The notes beneath the pieces are model-generated. The model was not told the DNA's origin, did not search any database, and was given only the letters and a program-made list of their open reading frames with translations. Below are positions 1-8,236 of a stretch of 64,000 bases of DNA, piece by piece. The position numbers and the translations under genes are program-made. Location: assembly GCF_004114975.1 (NCBI RefSeq), contig NZ_CP030051.1, positions 3,596,001 to 3,660,000 of the forward strand, given 5' to 3'. Source of the stretch: Bradyrhizobium guangdongense. GTDB taxonomy: Bacteria > Pseudomonadota > Alphaproteobacteria > Rhizobiales > Xanthobacteraceae. Positions within the stretch are counted from its first letter, which is position 1; every line of letters starts with the position of its first letter.

Positions 1-209
1 GCCCGATCGTGATGCAGGGCGCCGTGCCCGTCAGCGACCACGACACGGCGGAGACGCTTTCGGAGCGCATCCTCGAAGTGGAGCACCGCATCTACCCTGC
101 GGCGCTGAGCCTGCTCGCGACCGGCAAGGTCACGATCGAGGGTGACGTCTGCAAGACGGCGGGAAGCGCGGCGTCCGAGAATTTTCTGATTGCGCCGGTG
201 GCGAACTGA
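1..209 (+). CDS. purN: Phosphoribosylglycinamide formyltransferase, C-terminal end (partial)
   Basis: The reading frame enters from the left edge (first full codon at 3) and stops at 207-209, so only about the last 68 residues are present. They read PIVMQGAVPV...DTAETL...EHRIYPAALSLLATGK, which matches the C-terminal part of PurN. That enzyme transfers a formyl group from 10-formyl-THF to GAR in de novo purine synthesis in the cytoplasm. The catalytic N-terminal part lies outside the window. The usual partner, purM, would be upstream and cannot be seen. The assignment rests on recalled family similarity of this short stretch. Confidence 0.8.
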   Translation, partial: PIVMQGAVPVSDHDTAETLSERILEVEHRIYPAALSLLATGKVTIEGDVCKTAGSAASENFLIAPVAN

Positions 210-231
210 AGCGCGTCCTGCGTTTCGTCAC

Positions 232-262
232 CCCAAATAAAATCCCCCGGCAGAGCCGGGGG
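232..262 (-). terminator. Rho-independent terminator of the cold-shock gene
   Basis: A perfect 8-bp stem (CCCCCGGC / GCCGGGGG, loop AGA) occupies 244-262. Read on the minus strand it is followed by ATTTTATTTGG, a T-rich run. It lies 38 bp past the stop of the minus-strand cold-shock gene and, on the plus strand, just after purN, so it may serve both convergent genes. The T-run favours the minus direction. Confidence 0.7.
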
Positions 263-299
263 CAACGTCATGATCTCTCGCGCTGAGCTTCGAGAGAAA

Positions 300-506
300 T
301 CAGGAGACCTTGAGGTTCTCCGCGGACGATTTGCCGCGGTTCTCCACGAGGTCATATTCAACCACCTGGTTCTCGTTCAGGGTCGAGAGGCCAGCGCGCT
401 CGACCGCGGAGATGTGGACGAACACGTCCTTATCGCCGCCGTTGGGCTTGATGAACCCGTAACCCTTGGTGGGGTTGAACCATTTGACGGTGCCCTTTTG
501 TGGCAT
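300..506 (-). CDS. Cold-shock protein, CspA family
   Basis: This 68-residue protein is a complete single cold-shock domain. It begins MPQKGTVKWFNPTKGYGFI and carries RNP1-like KGYGFI and RNP2-like VFVHIS motifs, the surface aromatic residues that bind single-stranded nucleic acid. Family members act as RNA chaperones or anti-terminators in the cytoplasm. Not all are cold-induced, and rhizobia have many paralogues, so no number is assigned. The gene is single, convergent with purN, and followed by a clear terminator. The upstream 507-882 region could hold a long leader, as is common for csp genes, but no motif was recognised. Confidence 0.93.
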   Translation of the reverse strand: MPQKGTVKWFNPTKGYGFIKPNGGDKDVFVHISAVERAGLSTLNENQVVEYDLVENRGKSSAENLKVS

Positions 507-882
507 CGTTAGTCTCCTCCGCTAGGTACTAAAAAGACGCGGCCGCTTTTCGCGTGCCACGTCACAAACGGGCTTCCGGAAGTCTGTTCGAGTCTTGAGT
601 CTGTCGCGAAACGCACAGCCGAGCGGCCAATTCCGATTGTGTGCGGTATTCCAACACGAAAACCGCGCGCTAGCAAGTCGCGCGCGAATTTCAAGGTCAC
701 GCGGAAGATCTCCCGCAGCAATTTGCGACCTGTGGCCGAGGAACCACAATCAGGGGCAATCACCCCGGCGATAGCCTGCCAAGCTGTTGACCCCTCGTGG
801 CTGTTCAGCACAAATCGCCGCACCTGCTCGCCGTTCGTGTTGTATTTTTGCGGCCGCCATTTTGCTTCTGGGATTACCCGTC
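507..882. other. Intergenic region, no gene seen
   Basis: This is the divergent control region between the minus-strand cold-shock gene and the plus-strand barrel gene. Open frames here are low-quality shadows rich in Arg and Cys, with no recognisable domain. No clear promoter motif was identified. The plus-strand gene could start further upstream at a TTG (787), but the N-terminal stretch this would add does not look like a functional domain. Confidence 0.5.
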
Positions 883-2043
883 ATGTGCCTCATTCGGCAG
901 CCCAACAGGATACGGCAGACGATCGGATTGGACCGTGTCCGTCGGATCTTGCGGGCATTTGCCCTCGCCCTTTCGGTTGTCGTGATGCTGCCGGCGACAT
1001 CAGGCTTCGCTCAGACCCCGACGCCTGCTGCATCTCCGACGCCGACGCCCACGCCGTCGTCGATCCCGACCCCAAGTGCGACATCGACCAATTACAATCA
1101 GTCGGCCGACAGCAGCACGCTCAATTTGGGCTCAAACTTCCTGGAGCGGCTCGGTAGCCAGGCGTCCGGCGGCGTCAACCGGGTGTCACGCACCAATCCC
1201 GGCGGCGGGGGTGCGTCGGAGAGCGCGGAGGATCCGCGCTACCGAACCTGGTTCGAGGGTTATGGGATGTCAGTCCGGACCGATGCCCAAGGGGATTTCG
1301 TCGGCGACAAGCGCAAGACGGTCGGCGGTGTCGCCGGCTTCGGTGCGCGGATCGCGGCCGGCGTCAACCTCGGCTTTTCCGTTGACCAAAGCCATACCGA
1401 CATCGACGTGCCGCTCGCGCTCCAGTCGGCGACGCTCGACCTGACGCAGGTCGGCTTCAACGGCTCCGTCGACAAGGGCCCGTGGACCTGGGCCTTCGCA
1501 GTGGTGCACGGCTTCGGCAAGGTTCATTCCAGCCGCGACACCGGCCTTGGTCTCGCAACCGCGGGCTATCGCGCTGCTGTCGATGGCGCGCTGACCGAGA
1601 TCAGCTATTACTGGACCCGGGACCAGATGCGCATCGTGCCAAAGGGCGCGCTCGAATATGTGCGGGCGACCGGCGCGGCGTTCCAGGAGACGGGCGGACT
1701 TGACCCGCTCAACGTCGGCTCGAGCGCGATCTCTCGCGCGCGCGTCATGGTCGGCGCCGAGATCGGGCGCTACTTCATCTTCGACAGGAAGATCCTGGAC
1801 CTCTCAGCTTACGGCAAGTTCGTCGATAATTTCTATCAGGACCTGGGATCGGTACAGGTCAGCTTGGGGAGCCAGAACATCATCGTTCCCGGCATCGGCG
1901 AGAGCCGATACGGCATGGACGCCGGTGCCGCTGCCTCGCTCAGCCTGACCAACACCGCGCGGTTGTACGTCAATTACGACGGCAAATTCCGCAATGAGCT
2001 GGTGTCGCACCAGGGCACGGTCGGCTTCGAATATCGGTGGTGA
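883..2043 (+). CDS. Outer-membrane autotransporter-type beta-barrel protein
   Basis: The ATG at 883 gives a 386-residue protein. A basic stretch is followed by a hydrophobic export segment (FALALSVVVMLPATSGFAQ) near residues 26-44. A short Pro/Thr/Ser-rich linker (TPTPAASPTPTPTP) comes next, then a Gly/Ser-rich spacer. The final ~260 residues show alternating amphipathic strands and end in FEYRW, a terminal aromatic typical of BAM-assembled barrels. It looks like an autotransporter translocator with almost no passenger, or a stand-alone outer-membrane barrel. A TTG at 787 in the same frame would add 32 residues. No strong ribosome site is visible before 883, so the start is uncertain. It is convergent with the LysR gene. 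Confidence 0.7.
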   Translation: MCLIRQPNRIRQTIGLDRVRRILRAFALALSVVVMLPATSGFAQTPTPAASPTPTPTPSSIPTPSATSTNYNQSADSSTLNLGSNFLERLGSQASGGVNRVSRTNPGGGGASESAEDPRYRTWFEGYGMSVRTDAQGDFVGDKRKTVGGVAGFGARIAAGVNLGFSVDQSHTDIDVPLALQSATLDLTQVGFNGSVDKGPWTWAFAVVHGFGKVHSSRDTGLGLATAGYRAAVDGALTEISYYWTRDQMRIVPKGALEYVRATGAAFQETGGLDPLNVGSSAISRARVMVGAEIGRYFIFDRKILDLSAYGKFVDNFYQDLGSVQVSLGSQNIIVPGIGESRYGMDAGAAASLSLTNTARLYVNYDGKFRNELVSHQGTVGFEYRW

Positions 2044-2061
2044 CGTGGGGTTCCCTGGCGC

Positions 2062-3102
2062 TTAAGCCGGTGTCACCGCGACGTAGCCGGTCAATCCAAA
2101 GGCTTCGCGGACCGACGTCATCATCGGCACCAGCGCGTCCGGATGGATGAACTCGTCTCGGAAGCAGGGATAGATTTTGGGATCGAAGATCTTTTTCAGC
2201 CAGTCGACGACGATCTTGTGCCGCTCGGAGGCGCGGAACTCTTTGTGATAAGTGAGCCAGAGGTCGACGTGATGGCTGACGCCGAGATCGACGGCGACGA
2301 GCGGTGCCCCCAGCGCGATCGCCACCGTCGGCAGGAAGCCGATGCCGGCGCCGCGCTCGACCGCATAGAGCACGCCGACCGAGGAGTTGGTCTTGATTCC
2401 GACGATGCCTTCCAGCGATTTCAACCCGAGCACGCGGGCATAGGCGCCGCCGTCGACCTGCGGCGCGCTCTGCTGGATGATGCGATGGCTCGGCAATTCG
2501 GCGAGCGTTGCCGGCAGGCCGTAGAGGTTCGCATAGTCGTTCGAGACGAACGGATAAATGTGCAGCCGGCCTAGCTTGGCCACGATGAGGTCGGGATTGG
2601 TCGGCGGCTCGAGCTGGATCGCGATGTCCGACTCCAGCCGCGCGACGTCCGCCTGCTCCATCGCACAACGCAGATCGACGGTGATCTTGCGATAGCTCTT
2701 CTGGAAGTCGATCAGCCGCGGCAGGATCCAGAAATTGCCCGGACCCTCCGTCACCGCGACGCGCACGGTGCCCGACAAGTCGTTGGACGTGCGCGAGGCG
2801 CGACGGAAGACGTTGAAGGCGTGACGCTCCATATGCGCGACGTCCGCGATCATAGCGGCGCCTTCGTCGCTGAGCGTGAGGCCGCTCTGGTCTCGCAGGA
2901 AAAGCTTGCAGTCGATGCTCTCTTCGAGCCGGTCGATCCTGCGCATCAACGTCGTGGAAGTGAGCCCGAGCTCTTCGGCGGCATTTCGGAAACTTTTAAA
3001 TTTGGCGCAGGCTAAAAACAGCTTCAAATCATCCCACGACGCATTTAGCGGTTCTTCATGGTGCTGCATCATTGCAGCACCCCGGTGCAATACTTGCTGC
3101 AT
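2062..3102 (-). CDS. LysR-family transcriptional regulator
   Basis: This 346-residue protein has an N-terminal winged helix-turn-helix (WDDLKLFLACAKFKSFRNAA..LGLTSTTLMRRIDRLEE) and a C-terminal effector-binding domain with the usual LysR layout. The effector is unknown. The gene is divergent from two GNAT-like genes starting at 3174, the classic arrangement for a LysR regulator and its target. ATG 3102 has GGAG nine bases upstream and AGGAG almost adjacent. Alternative ATGs at 3072 and 3069 give proteins shorter by 10 or 11 residues and lie inside a palindrome, so the exact start is open. Confidence 0.9.
   Translation of the reverse strand: MQQVLHRGAAMMQHHEEPLNASWDDLKLFLACAKFKSFRNAAEELGLTSTTLMRRIDRLEESIDCKLFLRDQSGLTLSDEGAAMIADVAHMERHAFNVFRRASRTSNDLSGTVRVAVTEGPGNFWILPRLIDFQKSYRKITVDLRCAMEQADVARLESDIAIQLEPPTNPDLIVAKLGRLHIYPFVSNDYANLYGLPATLAELPSHRIIQQSAPQVDGGAYARVLGLKSLEGIVGIKTNSSVGVLYAVERGAGIGFLPTVAIALGAPLVAVDLGVSHHVDLWLTYHKEFRASERHKIVVDWLKKIFDPKIYPCFRDEFIHPDALVPMMTSVREAFGLTGYVAVTPA
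3060..3081. promoter_or_regulatory. 22-bp palindrome over the possible LysR start codons
   Basis: GGTGCTGCA-TCAT-TGCAGCACC is a perfect inverted repeat with 9-bp arms. Further TGCA/GCTGCA half-copies continue to about 3102 (CCGGTGCAATA, TTGCTGCAT). Cis repeats in the spacer between a LysR regulator and its divergent target are typical autoregulatory operators. Alternatively, the hairpin would control translation in the mRNA. Function is inferred from position and symmetry only. Confidence 0.45.
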
Positions 3103-3173
3103 ACTCCTGATCTCCAGCCGCTTAGCTTTTCCCCATAGCGGCGTACAAAACCCTGGAACGATAGAGGGACGAC

Positions 3174-3791
3174 ATGGGTATGGAAAGGGGCTCGCTTGCC
3201 CCGAGGCATGATTTCGACGCCTTGCCGTTGACCCCCGAGATCGACGTCCGTTGCGCGCAGCTTTCCGAAATCGCAGCGCTGTCGGAGATGGCGCACCGGC
3301 TGGTTCCTGGCGTAGAGATCGGGGCAGTGGAGCTTGCGAAATATTTCGCCTTTGATCCCCAGAGCATCCTGACCTTCACCCGAAAAGGCAGTTTGCTCGG
3401 CGGCATGGCCTTCCTGTTTCTCAACGATCATGGGCATGATGCATTGCTGCTCGACGAAATCTGTCTGACTGCGCCGGAGACGCGCTATCTCGCTTCCGCG
3501 AATGACGACGTCGCAGCCATCTACATCTGGGCGATCGCGGCGACCGGCCGCGGTATCGGGGGGCTTGGCAAGGCTGCTGCTCATCTGCGGCAGTTAAGGT
3601 TTCGCGGCGCGGATTGCTATGCCCAGCCGTCAACCGTGGCCGGACGCGAGATCATGGGGGCGACCGGATTCAAGCCCATAGCGAGCTTCCAGCCCGACCT
3701 CTGGTGTTACGAGCGCCCGTGGCACCGTCGCCCGATGCGCATGCCGGGTGCTTTCGTTCAATCAAGGAGTTTTGCAGATGCACGGCACTAG
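3174..3791 (+). CDS. GNAT-fold-like protein, function unknown
   Basis: This 205-residue soluble protein follows the LysR divergent spacer. The middle part (LLGGMAFLFLND..ALLLDEICLT, then GIGGLGKAAAHLRQLRF and STVAGREIMGATGF) resembles a GNAT fold, where strand 4 is followed by a Gly-rich loop and a helix, then a late 'GF' strand. The acetyl-CoA-binding signature is weak. The 3' end overlaps the next GNAT gene by 14 bases in another frame, suggesting translational coupling and a joint function. The start is ATG 3174; MGMER has a second in-frame ATG two codons later. The substrate cannot be named. Confidence 0.6.
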   Translation: MGMERGSLAPRHDFDALPLTPEIDVRCAQLSEIAALSEMAHRLVPGVEIGAVELAKYFAFDPQSILTFTRKGSLLGGMAFLFLNDHGHDALLLDEICLTAPETRYLASANDDVAAIYIWAIAATGRGIGGLGKAAAHLRQLRFRGADCYAQPSTVAGREIMGATGFKPIASFQPDLWCYERPWHRRPMRMPGAFVQSRSFADARH

Positions 3792-4398
3792 GATTCCTCT
3801 CGCCAAGCCCGACTCCCGCGCCATCACCGTCCGCCTAGCGCGCAATCCAAGCGACCTCATGCTGGTCACCGCCATTCGCTCCGCGGTCTATCTCGCCGAG
3901 CAGGATTGTCCGTTTGACGAGGAGTTCGACGGCAACGACATGGTGGCCGCACATTTCATCGGCTATGTCGGCAACGAGCCCGCGGGCTGCCTGCGCGTGC
4001 GTTTCTTCGGCGATTTCGCCAAGGTCGAGCGGCTCGCGGTGCGTCACCAATATCGGCGCTCGCGCCTTTCGTTCAAGCTGGTGCAGGCGAGCATCGACTT
4101 CGTAAAGCGCAAGGGGTTCCGCAAGATCTACGGTCAGGCTCAGGACCGGCTGGTGGATTTCTGGGCTCATTTCGGCGCCAAACCGCTCGGCCACAACAGA
4201 AAGATCACGTTCTCGGATTTCTCTTACACGGAGATGCTGCTGGAGATCGAGCCGGGTCCGGACGCCATCACGCTGGACAGCGATCCCTATGTGATCATCC
4301 GCCCGGAGGGTGACTGGGACCGGCCGGGCGTGCTCGATGCCTCGGCGGGGCGAGCGGTGACCTCGCCATTGCGGGACCTCGCGCTCGCCGGCCGTTGA
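3778..4398 (+). CDS. GNAT-family N-acyltransferase
   Basis: This 206-residue protein has a recognisable GNAT core: ACLRVRFFGDFAKVERLAVRHQYRRSRLSFKLVQASIDFVKRKG corresponds to strands 4-5 and the acyl-CoA pyrophosphate loop (RRSRLS in place of the usual Q/RxxGxG/A), followed by YGQAQDRLVDFWAHFGAKP. ATG 3778 is chosen because AAGGAG lies nine bases upstream (3764-3769). It starts inside the end of the preceding gene, so the two are probably translated together and controlled by the divergent LysR regulator. The C-terminal ~45 residues extend beyond the usual GNAT domain. Substrate unknown. Confidence 0.75.
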   Translation: MHGTRIPLAKPDSRAITVRLARNPSDLMLVTAIRSAVYLAEQDCPFDEEFDGNDMVAAHFIGYVGNEPAGCLRVRFFGDFAKVERLAVRHQYRRSRLSFKLVQASIDFVKRKGFRKIYGQAQDRLVDFWAHFGAKPLGHNRKITFSDFSYTEMLLEIEPGPDAITLDSDPYVIIRPEGDWDRPGVLDASAGRAVTSPLRDLALAGR

Positions 4399-4860
4399 AA
4401 TGGGTGCAGCTCTGCGCAAGACGATGCGCTCTGCCGCGACCATCCGCGGGTCCTGCGCGAACATTCGAGTGGCTATCTGATCCCTGGGCGTCGCCACGTC
4501 ATACTCGCTGGCGACGCCGCGACCATGCGCTCTTCGGAGCTGTTGTTGCTGTGGCGCAGCAATCGATCGCCAGCGATGCATTGAAATCATCGTACAAATG
4601 GCATGGCTCGATCCGTCACCTACGCTGACGGATTTACGGAAGACGAGGGTCCTCGGCCTGCGGCTCCTCACGTTTCGCGGACGACACGTACAGAAACCGT
4701 AATCTGCGTTCCCGATGTCGCCGCAGCCGTCCGCAAACAGTTGGTGGTGGATGTCACCACCAACTTTGCTACACTCCAAGCCAGCGCCGAAACTGATCAG
4801 AACCAGCCGGCGCCGTTGCGGTCCAGGCGGACGTGATCGGCGGATGCATGGGGTGGGACA
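4399..4860. other. 460-bp region without a confident gene; contains a hairpin
   Basis: No frame here has convincing coding character. The one structured element is a perfect 10-bp inverted repeat at 4740-4764 (GTTGGTGGTG-GATGT-CACCACCAAC). It is followed by CTTTGCTAC, which is too poor in T for a standard terminator. It might be a factor-binding site or a weak terminator of the GNAT operon. Confidence 0.4.
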
Positions 4861-5028
4861 TTGTCGCGGAAGAACGACCTCAAGGAGCTGGCGAGCGATC
4901 TGTCACGGGCCGTCGAGACGGCGCGCCGGGTCGGTCTGCCCACGACCGTCTACCTGCTGTCGATGGCGCTGGTTGACGTGAAGGAAGCCGCTGCCGATCA
5001 CGACGGGAGCGACGATAGCGCGGCCTGA
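4861..5028 (+). CDS. Small conserved-looking protein (55 aa), TTG start
   Basis: A TTG start at 4861, with GGGGTGGGA just upstream, opens a 55-codon frame: MSRKNDLKELASDLSRAVET...LPTTVYLLSMALVDVKEAA, ending in an acidic tail (DHDGSDDSAA). The composition is that of a soluble helical protein rather than random sequence, and GC-rich third positions support coding. No in-frame ATG precedes it. It resembles small hypothetical proteins recalled from Bradyrhizobium genomes, but no function is known. It stands alone between the GNAT pair and the aminotransferase. Confidence 0.5.
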   Translation: MSRKNDLKELASDLSRAVETARRVGLPTTVYLLSMALVDVKEAAADHDGSDDSAA

Positions 5029-5198
5029 GCGCTGCCCCCGTGTGCGGGTTTGTGCAACGCTGCTGAGCGCTTGTTGCCGATGAATTGACGTTGCAAGTTC
5101 TGCCTCGTCGCAATAGCCAAGTAACCAGCCGAGTAACTCGACAATCGCGTGCGACGTTGGCCGCGCCGCCGACGTCACGACTTAAGGGATCCCCGCAA

Positions 5199-6581
5199 AT
5201 GTCCATGCTGCCCAATTCGCAAGAAGCCCGGGATGTGGCCTACCAGCTCCATGCCTACACCAATGCGCGCGCCCATCAGCAGGCGGGTCCCCTGGTGATC
5301 GAGCGCGGCGATGGGCCTTACGTGTTCGACGCGGCGGGCAAGCGCTATTTCGAGGCGATGGCGGGCCTGTGGAGCGTCGGGCTCGGCTTCAATGAGAAGC
5401 GGCTGGTCGAGGCGGCCTACAAGCAGATGCAGGCGCTGCCGTTCTATCACACCTTCTCGGCCAAATCGCACGGGCCTTCCATCGATCTCGCCGAAAAGCT
5501 GGTGGCGCTCGCGCCGGTGCCCATGAGCAAGGTGTTCTTCACCAATTCGGGCTCGGAGGCGAACGACACCGTTCTCAAGCTGATCGCCTATCGTTCCAAT
5601 TCGCTCGGCCAGCCCCAGCGCAAGAAGATCATCAGCCGCATGCGCGCCTATCACGGCGTCACCATTGCGTCCGCGAGCCTCACGGGCCTGCCCAACAACC
5701 ACCGCTCGTTCGACCTGCCGCTGCCGAACATCCTGCACACGGGCTCGCCTCATTTCTACAAGGACGGCGCCCCCGGCGAGAGCGAGGAGGCGTTCGCGAC
5801 GCGACGGGCCGAGGAGCTCGATGCGCTGATCCAGAAGGAAGGACCCGATACGATCGCCGCCTTCTTCGGCGAGCCGGTCATGGGAGCAGGCGGCGTCGTC
5901 GTGCCGCCGGCGACCTATTGGGACAAGATCCAGGCGGTCTTGAAGAAGTACGATATCCTGCTGATCGCCGACGAGGTGATCTGCGGCTTCGGTCGCACCG
6001 GCAAGATGTTCGGCTGCGAGACCTATGGCATCAAGCCCGACGCGATGGTGGTCTCCAAGCAGATCACATCGAGCTATTTCCCGCTGTCGGCGATCATCAT
6101 GAACGATCGCATGTTCGAGCCGATTGCCGACGAGAGCAACAAGATCGGCGTGCTCGGCCATGGCTTCACCGCGGGCGGCCATCCGGTCGGCTCGGCCGTG
6201 GCGCTCGAAAACCTCAAGATCATCGAGGAGCGGGGCCTGGTAGCGCATGCCGCCGAGCTCGGCGGCTACATGCAGGGCCGCTTGCGCGAACTCACTAGCC
6301 ATCCGCTGGTCGGCGAGGTCCGCGGCGTCGGCATGATCGCAGCGCTTGAGCTCGTGCTCGACAAGGGCCGCAAGACCGCGGCCGCGGCCCCTGGCGCCGT
6401 CGGCGGCATGGCGAGCCGCATGCTCCAGGAGCGGGGCGTGATCTTGCGCAATATGCTCGACGCCATCGCCATCTGCCCGCCGTTGATCGTCACCAAGGCC
6501 CAGATCGACGAGCTGGTGGCGGCAATCACTGGCGTGCTCGATGATATGAAGGCCGAGGTGGCAAAGCTGCCGCAGGCCTAG
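5199..6581 (+). CDS. Class III (omega-type) PLP aminotransferase
   Basis: The 460-residue protein is a full-length class III aminotransferase. It shows YFEAMAGLWSVGLGF near the N-terminus, the phosphate-contacting FFTNSGSEANDT, RAYHGVTIAS, the LLIADEVICGFGRTGKMFG signature holding the PLP-contacting Asp, and the Schiff-base lysine around residue 287 (VVSKQITSSYFP). Enzymes of this type move amino groups between omega-amino acids or amines and pyruvate or other keto acids in the cytoplasm. The donor cannot be told from sequence. ATG 5199 is preceded by AAGGGA at a good distance; an upstream in-frame ATG (5085) would add 38 residues unlike the family. It seems monocistronic. Confidence 0.88.
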   Translation: MSMLPNSQEARDVAYQLHAYTNARAHQQAGPLVIERGDGPYVFDAAGKRYFEAMAGLWSVGLGFNEKRLVEAAYKQMQALPFYHTFSAKSHGPSIDLAEKLVALAPVPMSKVFFTNSGSEANDTVLKLIAYRSNSLGQPQRKKIISRMRAYHGVTIASASLTGLPNNHRSFDLPLPNILHTGSPHFYKDGAPGESEEAFATRRAEELDALIQKEGPDTIAAFFGEPVMGAGGVVVPPATYWDKIQAVLKKYDILLIADEVICGFGRTGKMFGCETYGIKPDAMVVSKQITSSYFPLSAIIMNDRMFEPIADESNKIGVLGHGFTAGGHPVGSAVALENLKIIEERGLVAHAAELGGYMQGRLRELTSHPLVGEVRGVGMIAALELVLDKGRKTAAAAPGAVGGMASRMLQERGVILRNMLDAIAICPPLIVTKAQIDELVAAITGVLDDMKAEVAKLPQA

Positions 6582-6674
6582 GGCGAGCGTGTCAGTGTGG
6601 CTGGATGACCGGCCATCTCTACCGACGTCGTCCTGGCGAAAGCCGTGACGACGTCGGTGAGGCAGTTCGGTTAG

Positions 6675-7823
6675 CTACGCCCGCTGAACTCCGACCACGC
6701 GACCCTTCTCGATCGCCAGCGCCAGCTCGCCACGCTTCAGCTTCAGCGCGGCTTCGCCGAACAACTCGCGGCGCCAGCCGCGCAGGGCCGGCACGTCGGC
6801 ATCATCGCTGGCTACAATCTCTTCGAGATCGTCGACGGTCGCGATCACCTTGCTCGCCACCGCGTGACGCTCGGCGGTCATGCGGAGCAGTACCTTCAAC
6901 AGCTCGACCGTCGCAGCACCGTTGGAATTGTTGCGCGGCTTCTCCAGCTTCGGCAGCGTCGAGAAATCCCGCGCCAGGCCGCGCTCGACTGCGGCGACGA
7001 TGTCGGCGCCCCATTTGGACTTCTCGAAACCCTTCGGCACCGAGCGCAGATGGGCGAGCTTCTCCAGCGTGTTCGGCGCATGGGTGGCGATGTCGGTGAC
7101 GGCTTCGTCGCGCAGCACGCGCCCACGCGGCACGTCGCGGCTCTGCGCCTCCTGCTCGCGCCAGGCGGCGACCTCCATCAGGACGGCGAGATCCTTCGGC
7201 TTGCGCACCCGCGTCTTCAGCCGCTCCCAGGCACGCTCGGGGTGGAAATCGTAGGTCTTGGGCGAGGTCAGGACCTCCATCTCGATGGAGACCCATTCGC
7301 TGCGGCGGCGCTTCTTGAGGTCAGCGTCCAGCGCGGCGAAGACGTCGCGCAAATGCGTCACGTCGGAGACCGCATAATGCATCTGCTCCTTGGTCAGCGG
7401 CCGGCGCGACCAGTCGGTGAAGCGGTGGGTCTTGTCCGGCCGGTGGCCGGTCACCTTCTCGACGAGGGCGTCATAGGCAATGCTGTCGCCATAGCCGAGC
7501 ACCATGGCGGCGACCTGGGTATCGAACACCGGATGCGGGATGATGTTGGCCTGGTGCCAGATGATCTCGATGTCCTGGCGCGCGGCGTGGAAGACCTTCA
7601 GCACGCTCTCGTTGGCCATCAGCGCGAAGAACGGCTTGAGGTCGATGCCCTCGGCCAGGGTGTCGATGACAACAGCTTCCTCGGGGCTGGCCATCTGCAC
7701 CACGCACAACAGCGGGTAATAGGTGGTCTCGCGCAGGAACTCGGTATCGACGGTAATGACGGGATGCTTGGCCAGCCGGCTGCAGGCAGCTGTGAGGTCA
7801 GCGGTTGTGGTAATCAAATCCAT
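6675..7823 (-). CDS. rnd: Ribonuclease D
   Basis: This 382-residue 3'-5' exoribonuclease belongs to the DEDDy class. Catalytic residues are visible: D26 and E28 (VDTEF), D84 (HAARQD), Y150 and D154 ([10 protein letters not shown]). An HRDC nucleic-acid-binding domain follows at about 205-290 ([25 protein letters not shown]). The enzyme trims 3' ends of tRNA precursors and other structured RNAs in the cytoplasm. Length agrees with the family. The gene is convergent with the aminotransferase. Confidence 0.95.
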   Translation of the reverse strand: MDLITTTADLTAACSRLAKHPVITVDTEFLRETTYYPLLCVVQMASPEEAVVIDTLAEGIDLKPFFALMANESVLKVFHAARQDIEIIWHQANIIPHPVFDTQVAAMVLGYGDSIAYDALVEKVTGHRPDKTHRFTDWSRRPLTKEQMHYAVSDVTHLRDVFAALDADLKKRRRSEWVSIEMEVLTSPKTYDFHPERAWERLKTRVRKPKDLAVLMEVAAWREQEAQSRDVPRGRVLRDEAVTDIATHAPNTLEKLAHLRSVPKGFEKSKWGADIVAAVERGLARDFSTLPKLEKPRNNSNGAATVELLKVLLRMTAERHAVASKVIATVDDLEEIVASDDADVPALRGWRRELFGEAALKLKRGELALAIEKGRVVGVQRA

Positions 7824-7940
7824 GAACGGCCCATGACACTTGGTATCAGCCGTTCTGCCGAAAGCGCTGTGATGTCAAGGGGGTTGGCGCGAATTCGAGC
7901 CTTGCATTGCGACCAGAATCGCCGGAAGCGGCGAAAATTC

Positions 7941-8072
7941 CTATTCGTAGCGGATCCGGTGCGAGGATTTGCGGGCGCAGGGCAGCGCCACCACGACTAG
8001 GCACATGCCAACGAGGGCCAATCCCAGGAACTCGAAAACCAGCAGATCCACGGCGGAAATCTCCAGAAACAT
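7941..8072 (-). CDS. Possible 43-residue single-span membrane protein
   Basis: A 43-codon frame starts at ATG 8072: MFLEISAVDLLVFEFLGLAL...LVVVALPCARK, ending SSHRIRYE. One hydrophobic span of about 20 residues is followed by a basic tail, the positive-inside pattern of small membrane proteins. No good ribosome site is visible and the frame is short, so it may be chance. It lies 117 bp upstream of rnd on the same strand. Confidence 0.3.
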   Translation of the reverse strand: MFLEISAVDLLVFEFLGLALVGMCLVVVALPCARKSSHRIRYE

Positions 8073-8236
8073 CGGTAGATTTGTCGGGGCTGCGTTGACG
8101 GTCTGTTAATTGCAATGGTTACCGGCGGCGGGCCGGGCGGGATGGTGGACGGGGGGTTAACGGCAGTAGCCGCCCAAACGCATCAGGCGCCCCGCGGGAA
8201 GGGAGCGCCGATCTTCGTTTGCCGGTGCGGCCCGCC

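Noticed and set aside
8186..8209. Hairpin GGCGCCCC...GGGAGCGCC as terminator of the Ugp-like operon
   Set aside because: The stem is interrupted and no T-run follows on the minus strand, so the support is too weak to list it.
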